A model generated the notes under the pieces. That model did no database searches. It saw only the letters and a list, made by a program, of their open reading frames with translations, and was not told the origin of the DNA. The translations under genes and the position numbers were made by a program. From NCBI GenBank assembly GCA_041651295.1, contig JBAZJN010000003.1, positions 28,945-92,944 of the forward strand: a DNA stretch of 64,000 nt. Reading direction: 5' to 3'. Position 1 is the first letter of the stretch. The number at the start of each line of letters is the position of its first letter. This DNA comes from JBAZJN01 sp041651295. Its GTDB lineage: Bacteria > Patescibacteriota > UBA1384 > XYA2-FULL-43-10 > CAINNR01. Of the stretch, positions 58,607 through 64,000 are shown piece after piece.

Positions 58607-58999
58607 CTAAAAAGCTTTTTTAAAAACGAGCCCCCAAATACCTATGGCAATTCCGTAATATGCCATTAATTGCAAAGAAACAAAAACTGCAGTCATTACA
58701 GATTCGCTTCTGTGGAGTGGCTTACCCAAGGCGTTTATTTTTTCACCCAACTTTTTCATAATATTTGGGTCGTTCGTATCTTTGCCTTGCGTTTCAGCTT
58801 CGGCGATTATTTTGTCAGCTGAATCAGCCCTCACTTTCAATGTTTCTAAAAAGAAAACATCACTGTCTTTAATATGTGATAAATCATCCAATCCAATTTG
58901 GCCAGCTCTGTATTTTCCATTCATAGCATTCGGCCTAGAATATAGATCTGCCTTAATAAGTTCACCTTTTGTCAAATTTTCCAATTTTTTCATTTTCAT
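58607..58999 (-). CDS. Hypothetical protein with C-terminal membrane helix (130 aa)
   Basis: MKMKKLENLTKGELIKADLY opens a charged soluble part (about residues 1-95) with helix-forming sequence (FFLETLKVRADSADKIIAEA), ending in one or two hydrophobic helices (VMTAVFVSLQLMAYYGIAIG, IWGLVF). It heads a possible three-gene unit with the 57-aa and 36-aa ORFs. No family recognised. Confidence 0.6.
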   Translation of the reverse strand: MKMKKLENLTKGELIKADLYSRPNAMNGKYRAGQIGLDDLSHIKDSDVFFLETLKVRADSADKIIAEAETQGKDTNDPNIMKKLGEKINALGKPLHRSESVMTAVFVSLQLMAYYGIAIGIWGLVFKKAF

Positions 59000-59038
59000 A
59001 TAATTGCCCTAATTAACGCGGTTTTAAAATGATAAAGT

Positions 59039-59773
59039 TTAATAATGAGACTGATCTTTTTCCTCCACAAATAGTAACCGAACAATCCGACAAACAAAAT
59101 TAAGGACTTGGCTCACACTTTTACCATCAACAAACTTTTTTGCGTAAGGCCACAAGACCGGATCTTTTTGGGCGTCTAATTGTACTTCCTCTATCTTGCC
59201 GGTTTTAATATCGAGTTTTTTTACCTTGTTCGCTCTGACACCCCGAGTAAGTTTTTTGATATTGTAGTGGAGGTACGGATTGCGGGTTTGATTCCTAAAG
59301 TCGTTAAGTTGTTGCTCTGTGTCGCTATCTAACAGTTCTAATTCTTTTGCTTCTTTGATAGCTTGATGTAATTCAATATTTTCAATTCTGTCCCACTCGC
59401 TTTCGTCGTACCGACCGCTATGTTTTTTTCTGACGATTGCCTGCTTTAAGGCATATTCAACTAATATCGAGCTTAGCGTGATTGCTGCCCCGTTGAGTCC
59501 AAATAACACACATTCGACTACTTCATTATATAACAATCCCATAGTTGGAATTGGCACATTTGGAAAAGAAGGAATTGTTTTTATACCGTCCAAAGCCAAG
59601 GTTTTTTTGATTTCAAACAGTTTTTCCACATATCCCTCGGGAGTTTCTGGTGCTGATTGATCCAGCGGGAGACCTTCTTTTTGCAGAGTTGGGATTGTAT
59701 CTGGATTTGAAATTATTACGGTTGCCCCGGACGATTCAATCAATTCAGTTAGAAGAGAGTTGATGTCTTTCAT
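59039..59773 (-). CDS. Putative HEPN-like protein (244 aa)
   Basis: I chose ATG 59773 (MKDINSLLTELIESSGATVI), with AGAGGATACTAAGG upstream; the longer frame from 59938 reads through repeat copy B and is not supported. Soluble, helical. NDFRNQTRNPYLHYN near residues 173-187 contains R-N-x-x-x-H (RNPYLH), as in HEPN domains, preceded by long helices (IELHQAIKEAKELELLDSDT). The rest is not recognised. It may be a HEPN-type RNase or binding protein of a defence/toxin module. Confidence 0.6.
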   Translation of the reverse strand: MKDINSLLTELIESSGATVIISNPDTIPTLQKEGLPLDQSAPETPEGYVEKLFEIKKTLALDGIKTIPSFPNVPIPTMGLLYNEVVECVLFGLNGAAITLSSILVEYALKQAIVRKKHSGRYDESEWDRIENIELHQAIKEAKELELLDSDTEQQLNDFRNQTRNPYLHYNIKKLTRGVRANKVKKLDIKTGKIEEVQLDAQKDPVLWPYAKKFVDGKSVSQVLNFVCRIVRLLFVEEKDQSHY

Positions 59774-59820
59774 AACCTTAGTATCCTCTATTATTTCCTG
59801 TAGAAACAGGGAATTGAGCA

Positions 59821-59992
59821 AAAAGTTCCAAAGTATTGGCGATTTCTCGAGTAAAATGATGGTTCGAGTCCGGTGACTAGTCGTTTCAAATAGCGCTTGT
59901 TTGGCAACCAAAAAAGACCTGTGAAGGCCTTTTATCATTTCTATCGCTTAAATTATCCTTTGCAGGACTTGCAAAAAGCTCCAAACTCTTGC
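59821..59992 (-). repeat. tRNA-linked repeat, copy B (about 172 bp)
   Basis: Same sequence blocks as copies A and C. It ends at CCA of a decayed tRNA 3' end: on the minus strand GTTAGAATCTGGTCACCCCCGCCA-like, where TTCGAATC has become TTAGAATC. Confidence 0.85.
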
Positions 59993-60082
59993 TGGCGGGG
60001 GTGACCAGATTCTAACTGATTTTATGCAGTTCCATAGAAACTAATTTATTATACATAAAACAAAAGTTTTAAAAAAAGAAAA

Positions 60083-60102
60083 AGCCAGCGACTAAGCTGG
60101 CT
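60083..60102 (-). terminator. Terminator of the 147-aa orphan
   Basis: AGCCAGC (60102-60096) pairs with GCTGGCT (60089-60083), then T-rich on the minus strand. Confidence 0.85.
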
Positions 60103-60130
60103 AAGTGGCACTTCGTTGAAACGTGGTTGG

Positions 60131-60574
60131 TTAGTCGAGCAACTCGACTGTTGGGTTTCCGATGAAGAAATGTGACAGGAACACCCTGAAGTGTTCCGAC
60201 GTATCGGTGATCAAGGCATCCAACTCCATTCGCATGTCGTCTCCGTTCGCCTTGTTAATCTGAACATCAATTACTGTCCCGTCCTGTCGCGTGATTTTCA
60301 GTCGTTTGCCTTGCACCTCATGCGGTCTATTATGGATCTGTTCCAGAATCTGCCAAACCCGCTCGTAATTCTCGATGGTTGCCACAACATCGGGGGAGCC
60401 GAGAACTACTCTGCCAGGCGTTGAGGCACAGACAGCTTCCGTGTCGGGTCGATCAAACCCGGCATCAGCCAGTAAGTTAAGAAGTGGCTGAGTTGTTCCG
60501 TCATGCTGGGCGATAGAGATTCTGACGTCGAATCCATTTGCCAGTTCCCTTTTGATCTGTCCTTCGCTACGCAT
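60131..60574 (-). CDS. Orphan GC-richer protein (147 aa), unknown
   Basis: Starts MRSEGQIKRELANGFDVRIS after AGGAAGGAATGATTCACC (Shine-Dalgarno AGGAAGG with a long 12-nt spacer). Soluble; two beta-rich parts (LKITRQDGTVIDVQINKANG, STPGRVVLGSPDVVATIENY). It is GC-richer than the background and ends in a strong terminator. No family recognised. A 10-bp perfect inverted repeat lies just upstream (60601-60623). Confidence 0.7.
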   Translation of the reverse strand: MRSEGQIKRELANGFDVRISIAQHDGTTQPLLNLLADAGFDRPDTEAVCASTPGRVVLGSPDVVATIENYERVWQILEQIHNRPHEVQGKRLKITRQDGTVIDVQINKANGDDMRMELDALITDTSEHFRVFLSHFFIGNPTVELLD

Positions 60575-60600
60575 GGTGAATCATTCCTTCCTGGGTGGTG

Positions 60601-60623
60601 TAAATAGGATTCTATCCTATTTA
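60601..60623. promoter_or_regulatory. Perfect 10-bp inverted repeat
   Basis: TAAATAGGAT (60601-60610) and ATCCTATTTA (60614-60623), spacer TCT. It lies between the 154-aa and 147-aa orphan genes and contains the stop of the former. Either an operator or a hairpin. Confidence 0.55.
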
Positions 60624-61078
60624 GGATGGAAAATCAATCTACCAATTCCACAGAGACGACGGGTTTTAAGGACTTGATATAGGGGAATTTCTATTATTCC
60701 TCTACCAAGCTCACTTCTAGTGGCACAGACTAATGTGTCACTGGCAACCATCAGACACACATGTCCAATTACTTCTCTCTTTTTGCTACACGGCGAGTCA
60801 ACAAAAAGAAGATCTCCAACTGAAAGGTCGTCAACCTCTATCATGCGACCATGTTGCCGGCAATATTCAAATTGACCGGCCGGGTCTCTAGGAAGAAATA
60901 TTCCAATTTGGGCGAAGACCCACATCGTCAAACCGGAACAATCAAGATGATTAGGAAAATCTTCAATTGGAGCTCTTTGCTTCCATTTGGATTTACCTAC
61001 CAGATTTCTTGCCAGAGTGATAACTGTATCGGTGTTGGTAACCAGAGTGATCAGCTCCTTCTGTGATGACGCGTTCAT
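60617..61078 (-). CDS. NlpC/P60-type peptidase (153 aa)
   Basis: Peptidoglycan-type cysteine peptidase. NHLDCSGLTMWVFAQIGIFL near residues 44-63 carries the catalytic Cys, followed by PRDPAGQFEYC; VGDLLFVDS near 85 and VIGHVCLMVASD near 102-113 carry the His. 153 aa without a signal peptide, so it would act in the cytoplasm or after other export. I chose ATG 61078 (MNASSQKELITLV). A terminator-like hairpin lies directly upstream (61082-61116), leaving no Shine-Dalgarno. Confidence 0.8.
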   Translation of the reverse strand: MNASSQKELITLVTNTDTVITLARNLVGKSKWKQRAPIEDFPNHLDCSGLTMWVFAQIGIFLPRDPAGQFEYCRQHGRMIEVDDLSVGDLLFVDSPCSKKREVIGHVCLMVASDTLVCATRSELGRGIIEIPLYQVLKTRRLCGIGRLIFHPK

Positions 61079-61081
61079 CAA

Positions 61082-61116
61082 CAAAAAAACCTGCCCGAGA
61101 AGGACAGGTTTTTTAG
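61082..61116 (-). terminator. Terminator-like hairpin directly before the NlpC gene
   Basis: AAAAAACCTGtCC...GGgCAGGTTTTTT on the minus strand, ending 4 nt before the start codon. It could attenuate the gene or end an upstream transcript. Confidence 0.7.
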
Positions 61117-61277
61117 ACTTTATAAAAAGCCTATCCTCTTGAGCAAGCGAAGTTTAGAACAAAATGAATATAACCGGACCAAGTTGTAATATTTTTATTT
61201 ATGATCATATGCTAAATATATTAACACATCCAATCAATTTCATCAATAGCACGACTGGCCAAGGAATATCTTTGGCG

Positions 61278-61450
61278 AAAAAGTTCCAAAGTATTGACAG
61301 TTTTATGAGTAAAATGACGGTTCGAGACCGGTGACTAGTTGTTTTAAATAGCGCTTGTTTGGCAACAAAAAAAGACCTGTGAAGGCCTTTTATCTTTTTT
61401 ATCATCTAAATTGTCCATTACAGGACTTGCAAAAAGCTCCAAACTTTATC
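61278..61450 (-). repeat. tRNA-linked repeat, copy C (about 173 bp)
   Basis: Lies exactly 3' of the intact tRNA-Asp gene (CCA at 61453-61451). Starts TTTGGAGCTTTTTGCAAG after the tRNA, includes a terminator hairpin (AAAAGGCCT/AGGTCTTTT with one G.U on the minus strand) and closes with a TTTGGAACTTTTTCG direct repeat of the start. Confidence 0.88.
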
Positions 61451-61527
61451 TGGCGGGATCGACCGGACTCGAACCGGCGACCTCCACAGTGACAGTGTGG
61501 CGTTCTAACCAACTGAACTACGACCCC
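61451..61527 (-). tRNA. tRNA-Asp (GTC)
   Basis: Acceptor GGGGTCG/CGATCCC, anticodon stem CCACA/TGTGG around CTGTCAC, T-loop TTCGAGT, discriminator G and encoded CCA. Abuts repeat copy C. Confidence 0.95.
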
Positions 61528-61576
61528 GCGATGAATAAATTCTAACACAATTGTTCACTACTTTCAAGATTAAATT

Positions 61577-61607
61577 CCCCTCGTCTTGCACTCCGCGTAA
61601 CGAGGGG
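61577..61607. terminator. Hairpin between tRNA-Asp and the 64-aa orphan
   Basis: CCCCTCGT (61577-61584) pairs with ACGAGGGG (61600-61607). T-rich on the plus side, weakly so on the minus side; direction unclear. Confidence 0.55.
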
Positions 61608-61660
61608 TTTGTTCTTTGCTGCTTGCCACTCCGGCTCGCAGCGGTAGTTACCAGTTGTCA

Positions 61661-61855
61661 TCAACGTCCCAGCCGCCCATGACCGCCCCCCTTCGGTAAT
61701 ACGTAGTCAACTGTCAGGCCACGCTTCTCGGCCACTATCGCAGCTTGTCTGATGCATTGGTCTCGATGGGCAGTGTCTTCAACTTCAACAGCCTTGGCAA
61801 GCAACTGTTGGACTGCCAGAAACGCATCCGGAACTTCCACGCCATTTATGACCAT
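61661..61855 (-). CDS. Orphan GC-richer small protein (64 aa)
   Basis: ATG 61855 follows GGGAGGTTTAACCTC, in which GAGG and CCTC can pair and hide the ribosome site. It reads MVINGVEVPDAFLAVQQLLA and KAVEVEDTAHRDQCIRQAAI, then GLTVDYVLPKGGGHGRLGR. Helical, soluble; no family recognised. Same style as the other solitary genes. The leader upstream (61920-62040) carries two hairpins (GTTCGCC/GGCGAAC, GCTCC/GGAGC). Confidence 0.6.
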   Translation of the reverse strand: MVINGVEVPDAFLAVQQLLAKAVEVEDTAHRDQCIRQAAIVAEKRGLTVDYVLPKGGGHGRLGR

Positions 61856-62139
61856 GAGGTTAAACCTCCCTCTGATTATTCTGAATTTCAACCGATTCCG
61901 TAAAATCAGCTGGAAACAAAACAAAATGAGAAACCCACACTTCGCTCCTTTGGAGCTACGCGGGGTTGTTCGCCTTGGGCGAACAAAAAAACTGGCTCGT
62001 CGGCCAGAATTCCCTATTTCTATTTGATGCTATATCACAAAAACTCTGGCCTAGGTCAGTTCCTCAAAAAAGAAATACCAGTTTTGTGAAGCTATAATCA
62101 TTAATTAGATAGTATCACGCAGGCAAAAAACTGTCAAAT

Positions 62140-62166
62140 ACTGGCTTTTTCTGCTAATATTGCACC
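62140..62166 (+). promoter_or_regulatory. Leaderless-looking promoter of rsmH
   Basis: TAATAT about 12 nt before the ATG (TAATATTGCACCATG) with a CTGTCA-like -35. No Shine-Dalgarno is present. Confidence 0.5.
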
Positions 62167-63138
62167 ATGGAATTTAAACATCAGCCAGTCTTATTGAAGG
62201 AAGTTTTGGATTATTTGCCGTCAAAAACCGGCATTTTTGTCGATGGAACTCTTGGCGGGGGTGGACATACCAAGACCCTATTAGAGAAATCACAGATGAA
62301 AGTGATCGGGATTGACCAAGACCTGGAAGCAATTTTTGCTGCGAAAAAAAACCTAGGCGTATTTGCCGACCGGATTGAATTTGTTCATGATAATTTTTCA
62401 AATTTGCCAGAAATCCTACAAAGCAAAAAGATTAATAAAGTTGATGCTATTTTATTAGATCTTGGAGTTTCAAGTTATCAGCTTGATAATAAGGCGCGCG
62501 GTTTTTCCTTTCAGGAAGACGCGCCTCTCGATATGCGGATGAATCAATCGGCTAAAGAATCTGCGGCGGAGATAATAAATAATTATCCAGAAGAAGATTT
62601 GGCCGGAATTTTTTATGACTACGGTGAAGAAAGAAATAGCCGAAAAATTGCCAAGAATATTGTTTTGACCCGTAAAGAGAGAAAAATTGAGACCACAAAT
62701 CAGTTAGTAAAAATTGTCGAGTCATCGTTTCCGGCAAATTATAAAAATAAGTACAAAATTCATCCGGCAACTCGAGTTTTTCAAGCTTTGCGGATTGAGA
62801 CCAATAACGAACTAAATATCTTAAAAGAATTTATCCCAACCGCAGCAGAATTTCTAGCAGGGGATGGGCGACTGCTAATAATTTCCTTCCATTCTTTAGA
62901 AGATAGAATTGTTAAACACGCTTTTCGAGATTTAGAAGAAAAATATAGTGATCAATATAAGCACCAAATCTTTTCATCGGAGGGCGCTTTTAACGCTTTG
63001 AGTTCGCCTTCGGCAAAACTATCGGAATCTTGTTATAAAGTACTAACCAAGAAACCGATCGAGGCTGAGGGGGAGGAAATCAGGCAGAATCCCCGTTCCC
63101 GCAGCGCAAAACTGCGCGTGCTAAAAAAACTAATATGA
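62167..63138 (+). CDS. rsmH: 16S rRNA (cytosine(1402)-N4)-methyltransferase RsmH
   Basis: Methylates N4 of C1402 in 16S rRNA, tuning decoding. The 323-aa protein (normal) shows MEFKHQPVLLKEVLDYLPSK, the SAM site FVDGTLGGGGHTKTLLEKS near residues 22-40, VDAILLDLGVSSYQLDNKAR near 93-112, RGFSFQEDAPLDMRM, and the end ENPRSRSAKLRVLKK-like region (RQNPRSRSAKLRVLKK). In most bacteria it starts the division (dcw) cluster; here no ftsL or mur gene follows. Confidence 0.97.
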   Translation: MEFKHQPVLLKEVLDYLPSKTGIFVDGTLGGGGHTKTLLEKSQMKVIGIDQDLEAIFAAKKNLGVFADRIEFVHDNFSNLPEILQSKKINKVDAILLDLGVSSYQLDNKARGFSFQEDAPLDMRMNQSAKESAAEIINNYPEEDLAGIFYDYGEERNSRKIAKNIVLTRKERKIETTNQLVKIVESSFPANYKNKYKIHPATRVFQALRIETNNELNILKEFIPTAAEFLAGDGRLLIISFHSLEDRIVKHAFRDLEEKYSDQYKHQIFSSEGAFNALSSPSAKLSESCYKVLTKKPIEAEGEEIRQNPRSRSAKLRVLKKLI

Positions 63139-63203
63139 TTGAATAGTATTTACTTTTGTGCTATAAATAATCCGACAGATTACCTTCCGGAAGGGGTTTT
63201 GCA

Positions 63204-63545
63204 ATGCAATCGGTACCGAGTTGGGTCTGGTTGGTGTCGACACTGCTGGGCGTGGTTGTCGGCACCATCATCCGCTTCAAGAACGAGGGGTTCAGGTTGT
63301 CAGGACTCCTAGGTATGGTCGGACTGATGTTAATATCCTGCCATCTCTATCTATTCATCGCCAAGGGCAGCGCCTTGGCGCAGAACATTCTTGGGGCTAG
63401 TTGGATCGTTACCGGGCTAGCAATCTGGCCTGCTTGGTCGAAAGAGCACAAGGCTAACTTGAACGCAGCCGGTCCAGAAGCGAAACGCAAAACCGGTCGG
63501 CGAGCGAAGCGCGGTGGTAGCCGAGGGCTCTTCGGCAAACGGTGA
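63204..63545 (+). CDS. Orphan GC-richer membrane protein (113 aa)
   Basis: GGAAGGGG ribosome site within CCTTCCGGAAGG, a palindrome that can hide it. Three hydrophobic helices (about residues 6-24, 31-52, 58-76) and a long basic tail (KEHKANLNAAGPEAKRKTGR, RAKRGGSRGLFGKR) that could bind nucleic acid or membrane lipid. It has its own promoter (TATAAA -10 near 63162) and terminator. GC-richer than rsmH. No family recognised. Confidence 0.68.
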   Translation: MQSVPSWVWLVSTLLGVVVGTIIRFKNEGFRLSGLLGMVGLMLISCHLYLFIAKGSALAQNILGASWIVTGLAIWPAWSKEHKANLNAAGPEAKRKTGRRAKRGGSRGLFGKR

Positions 63546-63562
63546 ACGAATCGAGCACAAAA

Positions 63563-63586
63563 CGGCCTCATCGGCCGCTTTTTTAT
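63563..63586 (+). terminator. Terminator of the 113-aa membrane protein
   Basis: CGGCC (63563-63567) pairs with GGCCG (63573-63577), followed by a T-run. Confidence 0.8.
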
Positions 63587-63622
63587 TGCTCAATCAAATC
63601 AAATCTCCCAAGAAAATTTGAT

Positions 63623-64000
63623 CTAGTTCTTCAGCCACTTCTCTCTTAACCTTCCAACCCAAGAGAAAGTATCTTCGAGAGATTTAAGAATGACTGAAAG
63701 AAGTGATTTTTCTTTTGGTGGAGTAATTAAGGAGGTGTCTTCCGATACACCGGCATTACCTGCCCTATCTTTGGATTCAATCATAAAGTGGTAAGCGGAG
63801 TTTGGTTTTAAGTCGGGGATAATGACAACATGAGTGGAGTTCAGAGATAAGTCCTCTTTGGTAGTTTCAGAGAAGTCACCGGAGATGCCGGCAGAGTATT
63901 TAACTTGGCTGGTTGACGGTTCATCTGTTTCCCATGAGATGACTGCTTGATACTTGATGTTTTCTGCCGAACCGATTGATGATACTTCTGCTTGAACATT
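63623..64000 (-). CDS. Fibronectin type III-like exported protein, C-terminal part
   Basis: Open to the right edge on the minus strand (126 codons). It reads NIKYQAVISWETDEPSTSQV KYSAG, then STHVVIIPDLKPNSAYHFMI and ESKDRAGNAGVSEDTSL, the strand and turn pattern of a fibronectin type III domain (conserved Trp, Leu, Tyr). After the domain a Lys-rich segment ends the protein (SLEDTFSWVGRLREKWLKN). Likely a surface or exported multi-domain protein. The N-terminus is outside the window. Confidence 0.75.
   Translation of the reverse strand, partial: NVQAEVSSIGSAENIKYQAVISWETDEPSTSQVKYSAGISGDFSETTKEDLSLNSTHVVIIPDLKPNSAYHFMIESKDRAGNAGVSEDTSLITPPKEKSLLSVILKSLEDTFSWVGRLREKWLKN

Noticed and set aside
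59774..59938. 55-residue N-terminal extension of the HEPN-like protein
   Set aside because: It is the translation of repeat copy B; the same residues (LHRSFxVAKQALFxTTSHR) appear in frames over copies A and C, and a ribosome site fits the ATG at 59773.
61205..61405. 66-aa frame over repeat copy C (and a 61-aa frame over copy A)
   Set aside because: Frames are products of the non-coding repeat; they run through its terminator hairpin and have no ribosome site.
1..64000. CRISPR array
   Set aside because: No series of evenly spaced identical repeats with unique spacers was seen; the repeats present are dispersed palindromes or tRNA-linked copies.
1..64000. Alternative genetic code (TGA read as Gly)
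   Set aside because: TGA ends many genes at the right place (for example 2671, 17494, 58412) and does not occur inside conserved proteins.

Overview
The window reads as a chromosomal segment of an AT-rich, small-genome bacterium, most likely a member of the Candidate Phyla Radiation (Patescibacteria). This is an inference from gene content and style. It has an archaeal-type AspRS, QueH, YmdB next to RNase Y, a GtrA-GT39 fusion, an LPXTG-like surface protein next to a sortase, many short orphan membrane proteins, several genes with weak or no Shine-Dalgarno and leaderless-looking promoters, and dispersed REP-like repeats. TGA is used as a normal stop, so there is no sign of the recoded Gracilibacteria/Absconditabacteria code.

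Layout. 1-2.4 kb: left-edge large serine recombinase (minus) with an unusual two-stem leader, small phage-like ORFs and a large folded RNA upstream of a small membrane protein. 2.4-12.7 kb: ordinary chromosome (queH, smpB, AI-2E exporter family, two tRNAs, aspS with a T-box, hydrolases, a methyltransferase). 12.7-33.3 kb: accessory island between two more large serine recombinases. It carries a structured leader RNA with a PD-(D/E)XK gene, a RadC-cytosine methyltransferase fusion with an HpaII-like endonuclease and Vsr, then a plus-strand cassette (a nuclease-like protein, a 1328-aa NACHT/STAND protein ending in a PD-(D/E)XK nuclease, two HEPN-like proteins, small unknowns). Facing it is a minus-strand phage packaging module (two DNA methyltransferases, small and large terminase) with no capsid genes in view. 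33.4-41 kb: housekeeping (GreA-like, tyrS, two-component system, HU, ymdB, rny). 41-42 kb: a seven-tRNA cluster. 42-54.5 kb: envelope glycosyltransferases, exported redox/heme proteins, two tRNAs, sugar isomerase, HIT, TM2, exonuclease III, slipin. 54.6-64 kb: orphan genes, a DUF134 regulator, a sortase and surface protein, a HEPN-like gene, three copies of a ~173-bp repeat next to tRNA ends, rsmH, and the C-terminus of a fibronectin-III protein at the right edge.

The most promising new biology is the NACHT-nuclease/HEPN cassette at 19.0-25.1 kb, a candidate anti-phage system next to a restriction-modification system and a phage packaging module. Next come the structured RNAs at 2241-2361 and 14963-15110, the recombinase leader at 1319-1410, and the tRNA-linked repeat family. 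Twelve tRNA genes were found: Pro(CGG), Arg(CCT), Glu(TTC), Lys(CTT), Arg(TCT), Arg(TCG), His(GTG), Gly(TCC), Pro(TGG), Thr(CGT), Gly(CCC), Asp(GTC). No rRNA gene and no CRISPR array was seen.
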